Part shown: piece after piece, positions 34,981 to 43,793 of the stretch
Layout of the letters: each line of letters begins with the position of its first letter
Numbering within the stretch: the stretch's first letter is position 1
Origin: JAWXCF01 sp034440515
GTDB lineage: Bacteria > Bacteroidota > Bacteroidia > CAILMK01
Length of the DNA: 54,840 nucleotides
Assembly (NCBI GenBank): GCA_034440515.1
Contig: JAWXCF010000044.1
Span: 1 to 54,840 of the forward strand
Direction of reading: 5' to 3'
Notes under the pieces: generated by a model
Database searches by the model: none
Told to the model about the DNA's origin: nothing
Seen by the model: the letters and a program-made list of their open reading frames with translations, nothing else
Made by a program: the position numbers and the translations under genes

Positions 34981-36808
34981 TTAGACTTTGCTCTATTTGT
35001 TGTTGCATAGACACTTTAGCATAGTATCCTTTCATTGCTAAAAGTTGCTCGTGAGTACCTTTTTCTGAAATTTTACCATCTTCTAATACTACTATTTGGT
35101 CACAATTTTTTAGAGTGCTAACTCTATGCCCTATTATAATCGAAGTTTTCCCTTGCATTACACTTCCTAGTTTTCCCAGTATTTGAGCCTCAGTATTGGT
35201 ATCTATCGCTGAGAAACAATCATCTAAGATTAAAAGTTTTGGCTTTTTTACTAAAGCTCTAGCTATTGAAAGTCTTTGCTTTTGTCCACCAGATAACGTA
35301 ACACCCCTTTCGCCTATTAGTGTGTGCATCCCGTTATCAAACAACTGAATATCTTTAATTAAGTCTGCCCAATCAGCAGCTTCAGCAGCCTTATTTACAT
35401 ATTCATCATCAATACTATCATAACCTACACCAGTTCCAAACAAAATATTAGAAACTATACTTTCAGAAAACAGAAAGTTATCTTGTGGTACATAGCCAGT
35501 TATCTCTCGTATGTAACTTAAGGGTACTTGCTCTATCGGCACATTATTAAAGTATATCTGCCCACTGTTTATTTCATATGCTTTCAATATCAGGTTAGCC
35601 AGACTTGTTTTACCACTACCTGTTTTACCTATTATGCCAAGGGTGCTACCACTAGGTATGGTTAGGTTTATCTCTCGTAATATATAGTCAGTTTCCTCGC
35701 TGTATCTAAATTCAACATTTTTAAATTCAATAGTCGGGGCCACCTCTTTATTCAAAATTGATATGCTAGATTCCTCACCTGTAGTTTCAGTTTGTATGTC
35801 AACAAATAACAACTCATTTATTCTAGACTGAGATGCAGCTGCCCTTTGTATAAGGTTTGTCGTCCAACCTAATGCTGCAACGGGCCAACTTAATTGTGCA
35901 ACATAAATAAAAAACTCTGCAATCACACCAGTTGTCATTTGACTGTTAATCACTTTTAAACCAGCTAAATACAAGGTAATCAAAGTGCTTATGCCTATCA
36001 AAAATGCTATAAGTGGTGTCCAAAAGGCATTTACTTTAACCAAGCCAAGACTTTGCTTTCTATATTCTGCTACCTCTTTACTAAAAGAATGCGATACGTC
36101 AGCCTCTGATCCAAAAGATTTAATTACTCTAATTCCACTAAATGTTTCTTGTACAAATGTGGTTAGGCTGCTTAATCTTTCTTGTATTGCAATACTTTTT
36201 TTATAGGTTATGCTATTCACATAATATATAGAAATAGCCAAAAACGGTAAAGGTAAAAGTACAAAAAAGGTAAGCTCAGCATCTACCCTTACCATAATAT
36301 ATACCGTCAATATAACCAGCGTTATTAGATTAATTAAATACATTAATGCAGGTCCAACGTACATTCTTACCCTACCTACATCCTCTGTAATTCGAGCCAT
36401 TAAATCCCCCGTATTTGCCTTATTATAGTATCCTATATGAAGCCATTGCAAGTGATTGTAAATGTCATTCTTTAAGTCATACTCTATCTTTCTAGACATC
36501 ACTATGATGGTTTGACGCATTAGAAACATAAATATCCCCTTAAGCAATGCCATAGCAACTATTATTAAAGCATATTTTGCTATAATACCAGATAGTAGAT
36601 CTTTTGTTTCGGCACCTGAACTAGAATTTTGGTATTGAGAGACTTGCCCTTGCAATTCATCAAAGGATTTTCGTACCAATTGCCCTGGCACTACTGCAAA
36701 TATGTTGCTAATTATTACGAAGCTAAGCCCCGTTAATAACAGCCACTTATATCTCCAAATGTATTTATTTAATGTACCTAATGATCTTAGGTTGCTAATT
36801 GAACTCAT
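34967..36808 (-). CDS. MsbA-like ABC exporter (fused permease/ATPase)
   Basis: A half-transporter of 613 residues. Six membrane helices occupy roughly residues 20-320. The nucleotide-binding domain has Walker A IGKTGSGKTSLAN, signature LSGGQKQR, Walker B LLILDDCFSAID and switch IIGHR. It would work as a homodimer exporting lipid-like or drug-like substrates from the inner membrane. The substrate is not readable. It is divergent from the leucine-type dehydrogenase gene. Confidence 0.9.
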   Translation of the reverse strand: MSSISNLRSLGTLNKYIWRYKWLLLTGLSFVIISNIFAVVPGQLVRKSFDELQGQVSQYQNSSSGAETKDLLSGIIAKYALIIVAMALLKGIFMFLMRQTIIVMSRKIEYDLKNDIYNHLQWLHIGYYNKANTGDLMARITEDVGRVRMYVGPALMYLINLITLVILTVYIMVRVDAELTFFVLLPLPFLAISIYYVNSITYKKSIAIQERLSSLTTFVQETFSGIRVIKSFGSEADVSHSFSKEVAEYRKQSLGLVKVNAFWTPLIAFLIGISTLITLYLAGLKVINSQMTTGVIAEFFIYVAQLSWPVAALGWTTNLIQRAAASQSRINELLFVDIQTETTGEESSISILNKEVAPTIEFKNVEFRYSEETDYILREINLTIPSGSTLGIIGKTGSGKTSLANLILKAYEINSGQIYFNNVPIEQVPLSYIREITGYVPQDNFLFSESIVSNILFGTGVGYDSIDDEYVNKAAEAADWADLIKDIQLFDNGMHTLIGERGVTLSGGQKQRLSIARALVKKPKLLILDDCFSAIDTNTEAQILGKLGSVMQGKTSIIIGHRVSTLKNCDQIVVLEDGKISEKGTHEQLLAMKGYYAKVSMQQQIEQSLNARV

Positions 36809-36831
36809 TTATAAAACTCAATGAAATGTTG

Positions 36832-36839
36832 TACTTTTG
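36832..36839 (+). promoter_or_regulatory. -7 box of amino-acid dehydrogenase gene
   Basis: TACTTTTG followed by C is a good TAnnTTTG box. It decides the start: the upstream in-frame Met at 36799 would precede it, so the ATG at 36883 is preferred. Confidence 0.6.
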
Positions 36840-36882
36840 CCCCTCACTTGAATCATCGCATCAATTTTTACAAATCGACAGA

Positions 36883-37983
36883 ATGAATATTGTCAACGAA
36901 TTAGAAATAGAAATTCAAAAACCTCTTTTTGACCGTCTTGCTGAAACAGATTATGAGAATGTCGTTTTCTGTCAGGACAAAATTACCGGTCTTAAAGCAA
37001 TAATCGCTATACATAATACTACTTTAGGTCCAGGCCTAGGTGGTACTAGAATGTATGCGTACGCTAATGAGAACGATGCTGTAACAGATGTGTTGAGATT
37101 ATCTCGCGGTATGACTTATAAAGCAGCAATATCTGGACTAAATCTAGGTGGAGCAAAAGCTGTCATAATCGGGAATCCTAATCAAATTAAAAGCGAAAGC
37201 TTAATGAGAAGATTTGGTAAGTTTATAGATAACTTGAACGGTAAATACATTACCGCTGAGGATATAGGGACAACTACCAAAGATATGGAGTACGTTAAAA
37301 TGGAAACTGACCACGTGGCTGGTTTACCTGAAATAATGGGTGGCGGTGGTGATCCTTCTCCTGTTACTGCATACGGTGTTTATTTAGGAATGAAAGCCAG
37401 TGCTAAAAAAGTATATGGTAATGATTCACTTATTGGCAAAAAAATATTGGTAGAGGGTGTAGGTAAAGTGGGTAGTCATTTGGTTGAGTTATTAGCCAAA
37501 GAAGGTGCAGATGTAATGGTTGCTGACATAAATATGACAGCTTTAAATGAAATGAATAAAGAGTACAATGCTCAAATCGTTTCATTAGAAACTGTATTTG
37601 ACCAAAAAATGGATATCTATTCGCCTTGCGCTTTAGGTGCTAGATTAAACAGTCACACAATTGCAAAATTAAATTGCGACATAGTAGCAGGAGCTGCAAA
37701 CAATCAATTGGAAGATGAAGTTAGAGATGGTCAAGCACTAATGGAAAAAAGCATATTGTATGCACCTGATTTCTTAATAAATGCTGGTGGATTGATAAAT
37801 GTCTATACTGAACTATATGGTTATAATAGACAAATAGCTATGGCTCGTACAGAAAACATTTACGATGTGGCTATTAACCTATTTAATTTAGCTTCAGATG
37901 AAAATATACCTACCAATGTAGCAGCTAATAAAATGGCTGAACAAAGGATTTACTCAATAGGTCAAGTTCACTCTAGGTTATAA
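36883..37983 (+). CDS. Glu/Leu/Phe/Val dehydrogenase, leucine-dehydrogenase type
   Basis: A 366-residue NAD-dependent amino-acid dehydrogenase. The substrate domain has GPGLGGTRMYAYANE and LSRGMTYKAAISGLNLGGAKAVI with the catalytic lysine. The next segment, ITAEDIGTTTKDM, is followed by the Rossmann motif VEGVGKVGSHLVELLAKEGA. Length and sequence fit leucine/valine dehydrogenases, which deaminate branched-chain amino acids to 2-oxo acids, for example to supply branched fatty acid primers. Preference is inferred. Confidence 0.88.
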   Translation: MNIVNELEIEIQKPLFDRLAETDYENVVFCQDKITGLKAIIAIHNTTLGPGLGGTRMYAYANENDAVTDVLRLSRGMTYKAAISGLNLGGAKAVIIGNPNQIKSESLMRRFGKFIDNLNGKYITAEDIGTTTKDMEYVKMETDHVAGLPEIMGGGGDPSPVTAYGVYLGMKASAKKVYGNDSLIGKKILVEGVGKVGSHLVELLAKEGADVMVADINMTALNEMNKEYNAQIVSLETVFDQKMDIYSPCALGARLNSHTIAKLNCDIVAGAANNQLEDEVRDGQALMEKSILYAPDFLINAGGLINVYTELYGYNRQIAMARTENIYDVAINLFNLASDENIPTNVAANKMAEQRIYSIGQVHSRL

Positions 37984-38088
37984 TTTGCAATAAACTGTAG
38001 TTTGAATTAATTCAGGCTCAGTAGTTTAAATATTCAACTCAATTGTTGACAATTTCAGTTCTTTTAAAAATTAAAAGTTTAGTTTAAA

Positions 38089-39030
38089 ATGCTCAGTCGC
38101 AGGCACATCAGGGTCAAAGTATTACAGGCTCTGTATATGAATACTTCAGACGGGGCAGAACAGGAAAATCCTGCTCCGTTAGTCAGAGAATTAGAAAAGA
38201 ATATATCTCGCCTATATGAAGCATATTTATATCTTCTAAAATTTTTAGAAGAGTTATCAGATTTTGCTAATCAATATGATGATGAACAAAGGTCGCGCTA
38301 CATACCTATAGAGCGGGATTTAAAGGCAAACTTGCGCTTCTTTCATAATCCTATACTACAGAAACTGGTGCAAAATAAACATTTTCACACGGCCTGTGAG
38401 AAGTATAAAGTAGTATGGAATAGCGAGGGTGAAAACAGTATGTTGCGTAAAATTTATTTTGATTTTAAAAATCAGGAGGTTTACAAAGAATATGCTCAAT
38501 TCGCTGATGAAAACAGCCTCTTAAATCAAGACATACTTGTATTTGCCCTAAAGCATTACAGTACTAATATGGCTTTGTTTAGTCAACATCTAGAGGAAGA
38601 ATATACTAATTGGCCAGATGACAAAAAAATAGTACTTCAGATGGCTATTAAGACAGTACAATCAATAGGTAGTGACTTAGAGAATGAAGATATATTGCAG
38701 CCACTAAGTAACGACGATGATGAGATTTTGGACTTTGCTAAAAATTTATTGAAGAAGACACTTAGTAATCAAGTAGCATTAGATCTGCTTATTCACCCTA
38801 AAACTCAGAAATGGGAGGATAATCATATTGCTAAAATTGACAAAATAATTTTAAGGATGGCTATTTGCGAGTTTTTGCATTTTCCATCTATTCCAGCAAA
38901 AGTTTCTATAAATGAGTATATTGAGCTGTCTAAAAACTACAGTACACCACAAAGTAAAAAATTTATTAATGGTGTTTTGGACTCAATTTTGAAAGACTTA
39001 AAAGCAAACGGTACCATTGTTAAAAATTAA
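38089..39030 (+). CDS. nusB: Transcription antitermination factor NusB
   Basis: NusB with the long N-terminal region seen in Bacteroidota (313 residues, against about 140 in E. coli). The start LSRRHIRVKVLQALYMN and the C-terminal KIDKIILRMAICEFLHFPSIPAKVSINEYIELSKNYS segment (key parts ILRMAICE, INEYIELSK) identify it. It binds boxA RNA with S10 during rRNA transcription. It heads the run nusB-DUF1573-yajC-ybbR-coaE, closely spaced and probably one operon. Confidence 0.92.
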   Translation: MLSRRHIRVKVLQALYMNTSDGAEQENPAPLVRELEKNISRLYEAYLYLLKFLEELSDFANQYDDEQRSRYIPIERDLKANLRFFHNPILQKLVQNKHFHTACEKYKVVWNSEGENSMLRKIYFDFKNQEVYKEYAQFADENSLLNQDILVFALKHYSTNMALFSQHLEEEYTNWPDDKKIVLQMAIKTVQSIGSDLENEDILQPLSNDDDEILDFAKNLLKKTLSNQVALDLLIHPKTQKWEDNHIAKIDKIILRMAICEFLHFPSIPAKVSINEYIELSKNYSTPQSKKFINGVLDSILKDLKANGTIVKN

Positions 39031-39040
39031 AAGCAATACT

Positions 39041-39466
39041 ATGAAGCACATATTTAACCTAATTACCATAGTTTCATTCTCTTTATTTGGAGTATTATCT
39101 GCCTGTCAAGGTCAAGAGAAATCAAAACTAAATGCAACTGATGTAGCATCTGAATCTTCAATTATCAAATTTGATACAACGGGTCACGACTTTGGCGTAG
39201 TTAAAGATGGTGAAAAAGTAGAATGGACCTACGAATTTACCAATATTGGTAAATCTAAACTGTTAATTACAAAGGTACAAGCCAGTTGTGGTTGTACTGT
39301 TCCATCTTACAGTGATCAACCTATAATGCCTGGTAAAAGAGGTAAAATTTTAATTAAATTTGACAGTAATGGTAAAGAGGGTGAGGTAACTAAAAATGTT
39401 ACAGTATATGCTAATACTACCCCTGTTAATACAGAACTATCTTTTAAAGCTACAGTAAATAAATAA
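39041..39466 (+). CDS. DUF1573 lipoprotein
   Basis: A 141-residue lipoprotein with lipobox LSAC after a hydrophobic signal. The domain HDFGVVKDGEKVEWTYEFTN, then KVQASCGCTVPSYS and a PGKRGKILIKFDS strand, is the Ig-like DUF1573 fold common in Bacteroidota. I choose ATG 39041 over an in-frame start at 39017 that overlaps nusB. Function is unknown, although it is typically linked to yajC. Confidence 0.85.
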   Translation: MKHIFNLITIVSFSLFGVLSACQGQEKSKLNATDVASESSIIKFDTTGHDFGVVKDGEKVEWTYEFTNIGKSKLLITKVQASCGCTVPSYSDQPIMPGKRGKILIKFDSNGKEGEVTKNVTVYANTTPVNTELSFKATVNK

Positions 39467-39808
39467 ATGATAAATACAATAATACTAATGGGTGGTGGTG
39501 CCGCCGCTGGTGGTAAGGACTCTGGTTTTAATCCAATGTTCATTGCTCTACCACTAATAGTTTTGGTGCTTTACTTCTTTAACATTAGACCACAACGAAA
39601 AAAAGCTGCAAGTACTGCTAAGTTTAAAGAGCAAATAGGTTTGGGCGATAAAGTGGTTACAATTGGTGGCATACACGGCACCATTACCAAAGTAAATGAT
39701 AAAACCTTTATGATAGAAACAGGAAACACTACTCTAGAAGTATTAAAGTCTGCCATATCTATAGAATATACAAAAGCAGTATCTGCTGAAGTACCAATAA
39801 AAGCTTAA
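39467..39808 (+). CDS. yajC: Preprotein translocase subunit YajC
   Basis: A 113-residue inner-membrane protein with one helix (MFIALPLIVLVLYFFNI) followed by the hallmark RPQRKKAA and the domain GDKVVTIGGIHGTITKV. YajC associates with SecDF and the Sec channel. Its ATG directly follows the DUF1573 stop. Confidence 0.94.
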   Translation: MINTIILMGGGAAAGGKDSGFNPMFIALPLIVLVLYFFNIRPQRKKAASTAKFKEQIGLGDKVVTIGGIHGTITKVNDKTFMIETGNTTLEVLKSAISIEYTKAVSAEVPIKA

Positions 39809-39817
39809 GCAAATATT

Positions 39818-40753
39818 ATGAGACGGGAGGCAATAACCGGCGATAAGAAGAAGCTTCCCAGCCTGAGTAGAACCAGTGTGCTAACCTTTGGTGTGTGTGT
39901 ACTGGTATCTTTTTTTTTGTGGTTATTATTTAGTTTAAATGATAACTATACGCATACTATTCACATTCGTATTAGATATAATAACTATAATGCAAACTAC
40001 AGATATATAGACCCATTGCCACAAGTCATTACAGCCACTGTTACCGCTCGTGGTTGGGACTTTATAAATGAGAATTTCACCATTTTACAACCTGAAATAA
40101 AGATTAGCGTAGCTGATTTTGATAAATCAGAAGTAATATCGGTTCAATATATAAGAACACGAATTGCACAAGTATTACCAAATAAAGTAGTGATTCACGA
40201 TATAAATCCTGGTAGTATTTCCCTTACCAAAATTAAAACCAAGAGCAAGAGGGTAAAAATAATTCCAGATTTCCAAGTACAGTTAGAGGCAGGTTACGAT
40301 TTTAGTGATGCAACCATCATAAACCCAGATAGTGTTTCAATATCGGGCGATGCTGCTGTACTAAGTAAAGTTTATTTTATTAAAACAGAACAACTTAAAG
40401 GAAAAACAAAGGGGAACAGGACTTTTTCAGATGTAGAATTGATAGAACCAACAGGCAACATAATACTAGATAAGAAAACTGTAACCTTAAAAATATTTAC
40501 AGATATACTAACTGAGAAAAATTTAAAAGTAACTACACCTGTTCCAAATTACCCTGAGCAAATAATTCAAATAGACAATTTTTATCAAACCCCACTTAAA
40601 TGGTTTAATAGGGAAGATAGTAAATTATTCAAATACAAGTTCATAAAGCAAAATACTGGTAGTGGTCTCAATACATTTAAAATAGAGTTAGAGTCAACCC
40701 CACCCTTTACTTATTATCATACTTACACTCCTGAAATAATAGAACTGCCGTGA
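39818..40753 (+). CDS. YbbR-like domain protein
   Basis: A 311-residue protein anchored by one N-terminal membrane helix (VLTFGVCVLVSFFLWLLFSL). The extracytoplasmic part contains YbbR-like repeats, for example the block IIPDFQVQLEAGYDF followed by INPDSVSISGDAAVLSKV. YbbR (CdaR) in Bacillus regulates a diadenylate cyclase, but no cyclase gene is adjacent here and the role may differ. It overlaps coaE by 4 bases. Confidence 0.82.
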   Translation: MRREAITGDKKKLPSLSRTSVLTFGVCVLVSFFLWLLFSLNDNYTHTIHIRIRYNNYNANYRYIDPLPQVITATVTARGWDFINENFTILQPEIKISVADFDKSEVISVQYIRTRIAQVLPNKVVIHDINPGSISLTKIKTKSKRVKIIPDFQVQLEAGYDFSDATIINPDSVSISGDAAVLSKVYFIKTEQLKGKTKGNRTFSDVELIEPTGNIILDKKTVTLKIFTDILTEKNLKVTTPVPNYPEQIIQIDNFYQTPLKWFNREDSKLFKYKFIKQNTGSGLNTFKIELESTPPFTYYHTYTPEIIELP

Positions 40754-41346
40754 ACTGTATTAAAGTAGGTATTACAGGTGGAATTGGTAGTGGAAAATCA
40801 ACCATTTGCAAGATATTTTCCTGCCTAAATGTTCCAGTATTTAGCAGCGACATTGTAAGTAAATCTATTTTAGAATCTGATAAAATAGCTAGACAACAAA
40901 TTAAAATAGCCTTTGGAGATAATTCGTATTTAGAATCAGGTCTTATAAATAAAAAATATTTAGGCGAGCTTGTATTTAGCAATAAGGAAAAACTAAAAGT
41001 ATTAGAGTCTATTTCTCACCCTGCTGTTAATCGGGCTTTTCAACAATGGCTAATTGAGATTCCAGAAAATACTAACTACATATTAAAGGAAGCTGCAATC
41101 TTAATTGAAACTAGTAAGTATAAAGAACTAGATAAACTAATTGTAGTTACTTCACCAATTTCCTTACGAATAGAGCGAGTATTAAAGAGAGAAAATATTA
41201 GTGAGCAGCAAATAATTGATAGAATTAAGATGCAATTAAGTGACGAAGAAAAACTAAAATTTGCTGATTATTCCATTACAAATGATGTTAAAAGTCGGAT
41301 TATTGATCAAGTTATCAGAATTCATCACAGCATTTTAGAATTATAA
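40750..41346 (+). CDS. coaE: Dephospho-CoA kinase
   Basis: CoaE performs the last step of coenzyme A synthesis. The 198 residues begin CIKVGITGGIGSGKSTICK with the Walker A loop, then SSDIVSK, SHPAVNRAF and the lid-region segment RIERVLKRENISEQQIIDRIK. The start is GTG, overlapping the ybbR stop as GTGA, so the two are translationally coupled. It is the last gene of the nusB operon and is followed by a hairpin terminator. Confidence 0.93.
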   Translation: MNCIKVGITGGIGSGKSTICKIFSCLNVPVFSSDIVSKSILESDKIARQQIKIAFGDNSYLESGLINKKYLGELVFSNKEKLKVLESISHPAVNRAFQQWLIEIPENTNYILKEAAILIETSKYKELDKLIVVTSPISLRIERVLKRENISEQQIIDRIKMQLSDEEKLKFADYSITNDVKSRIIDQVIRIHHSILEL

Positions 41347-41352
41347 TATTTA

Positions 41353-41397
41353 TTAACTAAATCATACAGCATAATTTAATATTTAGTTAATTTTTTA
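41353..41397 (+). terminator. Terminator after coaE
   Basis: TTAACTAAAT (41353-41362) and ATTTAGTTAA (41381-41390) are perfect 10-base arms, followed by six Ts. The stem is AT-rich, so strength is uncertain. The remaining gap to gyrB (to 41496) shows no clear -7 box. Confidence 0.7.
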
Positions 41398-41496
41398 TTA
41401 ACACATTGTGAATAATTCCATTCAAAATAGGAGCTGTTTTACTGGGAAAACCATAATAAATTACCTAATTTAGAGCATTAATTCTATATAGATATA

Positions 41497-43455
41497 ATGT
41501 CTGAAGTTCAAGTTGATAAGAGTGAATATAATGCTGGAAATATTCAAGTATTAGAAGGTTTAGAGGCAGTTCGTTTGAGGCCCTCAATGTATATTGGTGA
41601 TACTGGTTTAAGAGGTCTCCACCACTTAGTATATGAGGTTGTAGATAATAGTATTGATGAGGCTTTAGCTGGACATTGTGACAAAATTGACGTAATCATA
41701 TTTGAAGATAACTCAATTGAGGTAAGAGATAATGGCAGAGGAATTCCAGTAGATATTCATAAAACAGAAGGACGTTCTGCATTAGAAGTTGTAATGACAG
41801 TATTGCACGCTGGCGGTAAGTTCGATAAGAATAGTTATAAGGTAAGTGGTGGCTTACACGGTGTTGGGGTTAGTTGTGTAAATGCATTATCTAATCATTT
41901 GCAAGCCAATATACATAAAGACGGAAAGGAATATGTTCAGGAATTCTCTAAGGGAGCTCCTCTTTATTCTGTAAAACAAATAGGCGATACTGATTTTCAA
42001 GGAACTGTAATAAAATTTACTCCTGACGATACTATTTTCACCCTATCTACTGTCTATAACTACTCTACCTTAGCTACCAGACTTAGAGAGTTGTCATTTT
42101 TAAATAAAGGAATTAGGCTAAGTATAACTGATAGGCGTGAATTAAAAGACGATGTTAGTTATAAAAGTGAGTTATTTCATAGCCTAATAGGCTTAAAGGA
42201 ATTTGTTCAATATCTTGACAAAACTCGTGTCGCATTAATACCAGATCCAATTTACTTTGAGGCTGAGGTTAATGAAGTTCCAATTGAAATTTCATTCCAA
42301 TACAATGACACATATTCTGAAAATGTACATAGTTATGTAAATAATATAAATACTGTAGAGGGTGGAACTCACGTTTCTGGATTTAGAGCTGCACTAACTA
42401 AAACGTTTAAATCTTATGCGGATAAAAATGCTCTGCTTAAAAACGCTAAGGTTGAAATAACGGGTGATGACTTTAGAGAAGGATTAACTGCAGTAGTTTC
42501 AGTTAAGGTAAAGGAACCTCAGTTTGAGGGACAAACCAAGACAAAACTAGGAAATAGTGACGTGCAAGGCGCCGTACAAAGTATGCTGAGTTCATCTTTA
42601 GCTATATATCTTGAGGAACACCCTATAGAAGCCAAAATGATAATGAGCAAAGTGGTTTTGTCAGCTACGGCTAGGCTAGCTGCTAAAAAAGCAAGGGAAC
42701 TGGTTACAAGAAAAAGTGTCTTGATAGGTAGTGGTTTACCAGGTAAATTGTCCGATTGCAGTAATACAGATCCCGCTGAAAGCGAAATTTACTTAGTAGA
42801 GGGTGACTCCGCCGGTGGAACTGCTAAACAAGGTAGAGATAGAAAGTTTCAAGCTATTTTACCACTTAGAGGTAAAATATTAAATGTTGAAAAAGCACTA
42901 GAAGATAAAATATATCAAAACGAGGAGATTAAAAATATGTTTACTGCCCTAGGAGTTACCATTGGTACACCAGAGGATAGCAAAGCTTTAAATCTAGTAA
43001 AATTAAGATACCATAAAATAGTAATAATGACCGATGCCGATGTTGATGGCAGTCACATCAGAACATTGATTTTGACACTTTTCTATAGGTATATGAAGGC
43101 ACTAATTGAAAATGGTTACATATATGTAGCTCTTCCGCCGCTTTACTTAATTAAAAAAGGGAAAGAACTGCATTACTGCTTTGATGAAAATGAAAGAGAT
43201 TCAGTTATTGCCAAAATATCTGAACCGGGTAAAGAACATTTAATTAACATACAACGATACAAAGGTCTGGGCGAGATGAACGCAGAACAATTGTGGGTCA
43301 CAACTATGAATCCTGAATTTAGAACTCTGAAACAAGTAACTATAGATAGTGCTGCAGAAGCTGACCACGTATTTAGTATGCTGATGGGTGACGAAGTTCC
43401 ACCTAGGCGTGAATTTATAGAATCAAATGCACGTTATGCTAATATTGATGTTTAG
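41497..43455 (+). CDS. gyrB: DNA gyrase subunit B
   Basis: The ATPase subunit of DNA gyrase, 652 residues, full length for Bacteroidota. The GHKL ATPase has EVVDNSIDEALAGHC and GRGIPVDIH, then GLHGVGVSCVNALS. The transducer carries QTKTKLGNSDVQG, and the TOPRIM domain has EGDSAGGTAKQGRDRKFQAI and MTDADVDGSHIR. A YKGLGEMNAEQLWVTTMNP block closes the tail. Gyrase-type identity (against ParE) is supported by the length and the TOPRIM signature. gyrA is not in the window. Confidence 0.95.
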   Translation: MSEVQVDKSEYNAGNIQVLEGLEAVRLRPSMYIGDTGLRGLHHLVYEVVDNSIDEALAGHCDKIDVIIFEDNSIEVRDNGRGIPVDIHKTEGRSALEVVMTVLHAGGKFDKNSYKVSGGLHGVGVSCVNALSNHLQANIHKDGKEYVQEFSKGAPLYSVKQIGDTDFQGTVIKFTPDDTIFTLSTVYNYSTLATRLRELSFLNKGIRLSITDRRELKDDVSYKSELFHSLIGLKEFVQYLDKTRVALIPDPIYFEAEVNEVPIEISFQYNDTYSENVHSYVNNINTVEGGTHVSGFRAALTKTFKSYADKNALLKNAKVEITGDDFREGLTAVVSVKVKEPQFEGQTKTKLGNSDVQGAVQSMLSSSLAIYLEEHPIEAKMIMSKVVLSATARLAAKKARELVTRKSVLIGSGLPGKLSDCSNTDPAESEIYLVEGDSAGGTAKQGRDRKFQAILPLRGKILNVEKALEDKIYQNEEIKNMFTALGVTIGTPEDSKALNLVKLRYHKIVIMTDADVDGSHIRTLILTLFYRYMKALIENGYIYVALPPLYLIKKGKELHYCFDENERDSVIAKISEPGKEHLINIQRYKGLGEMNAEQLWVTTMNPEFRTLKQVTIDSAAEADHVFSMLMGDEVPPRREFIESNARYANIDV

Positions 43456-43473
43456 TAAATAATATTATATTAG

Positions 43474-43512
43474 GTTTGATACTGAATAACAGCCGGTATC
43501 AAACTATTTTTT
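43474..43512 (+). terminator. Intrinsic terminator of gyrB
   Basis: GTTTGATAC (43474-43482) pairs with GTATCAAAC (43496-43504), then TATTTTTT follows. Confidence 0.8.
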
Positions 43513-43535
43513 GATATCTTAACCACTAAAACTAT

Positions 43536-43775
43536 ATGGATTTATCAAGACTAAAGTCAAAATTATCTAAATTGAATCACGACTGTCGCAGCCCAATTGC
43601 TACGGTTGATAGCTTTCTAAGTATATTAGATATGAGCGATTATGAAATGGATCAAAATGAACTTAGAGATTTATGTCAATCTCTTAATATGACTGTTCAC
43701 AGCGGTTTAGCGCTAATAGATGAAGTATTAATAGAAGTTTCTGATGAAATTTCTGAACTTGAAGGCTCTAAATAA
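43536..43775 (+). CDS. Stand-alone HisKA-like (H-box) mini-protein
   Basis: A 79-residue soluble protein. LNHDCRSPIATVDSFLSIL around His15 resembles the H-box of histidine-kinase dimerisation domains (H-D/E-x-R-x-P). A second helix-forming segment (about 40-70) would complete a two-helix hairpin. There is no ATPase domain, receiver domain or membrane helix. It converges on a REC-PAS-LytTR regulator gene 18 bases away. It could act as a phosphotransfer or dimerisation partner for a kinase, or be a fragment that lost its catalytic half. Function is inferred only. Confidence 0.6.
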   Translation: MDLSRLKSKLSKLNHDCRSPIATVDSFLSILDMSDYEMDQNELRDLCQSLNMTVHSGLALIDEVLIEVSDEISELEGSK

Positions 43776-43793
43776 CAACCTTAAAATAAAAGA

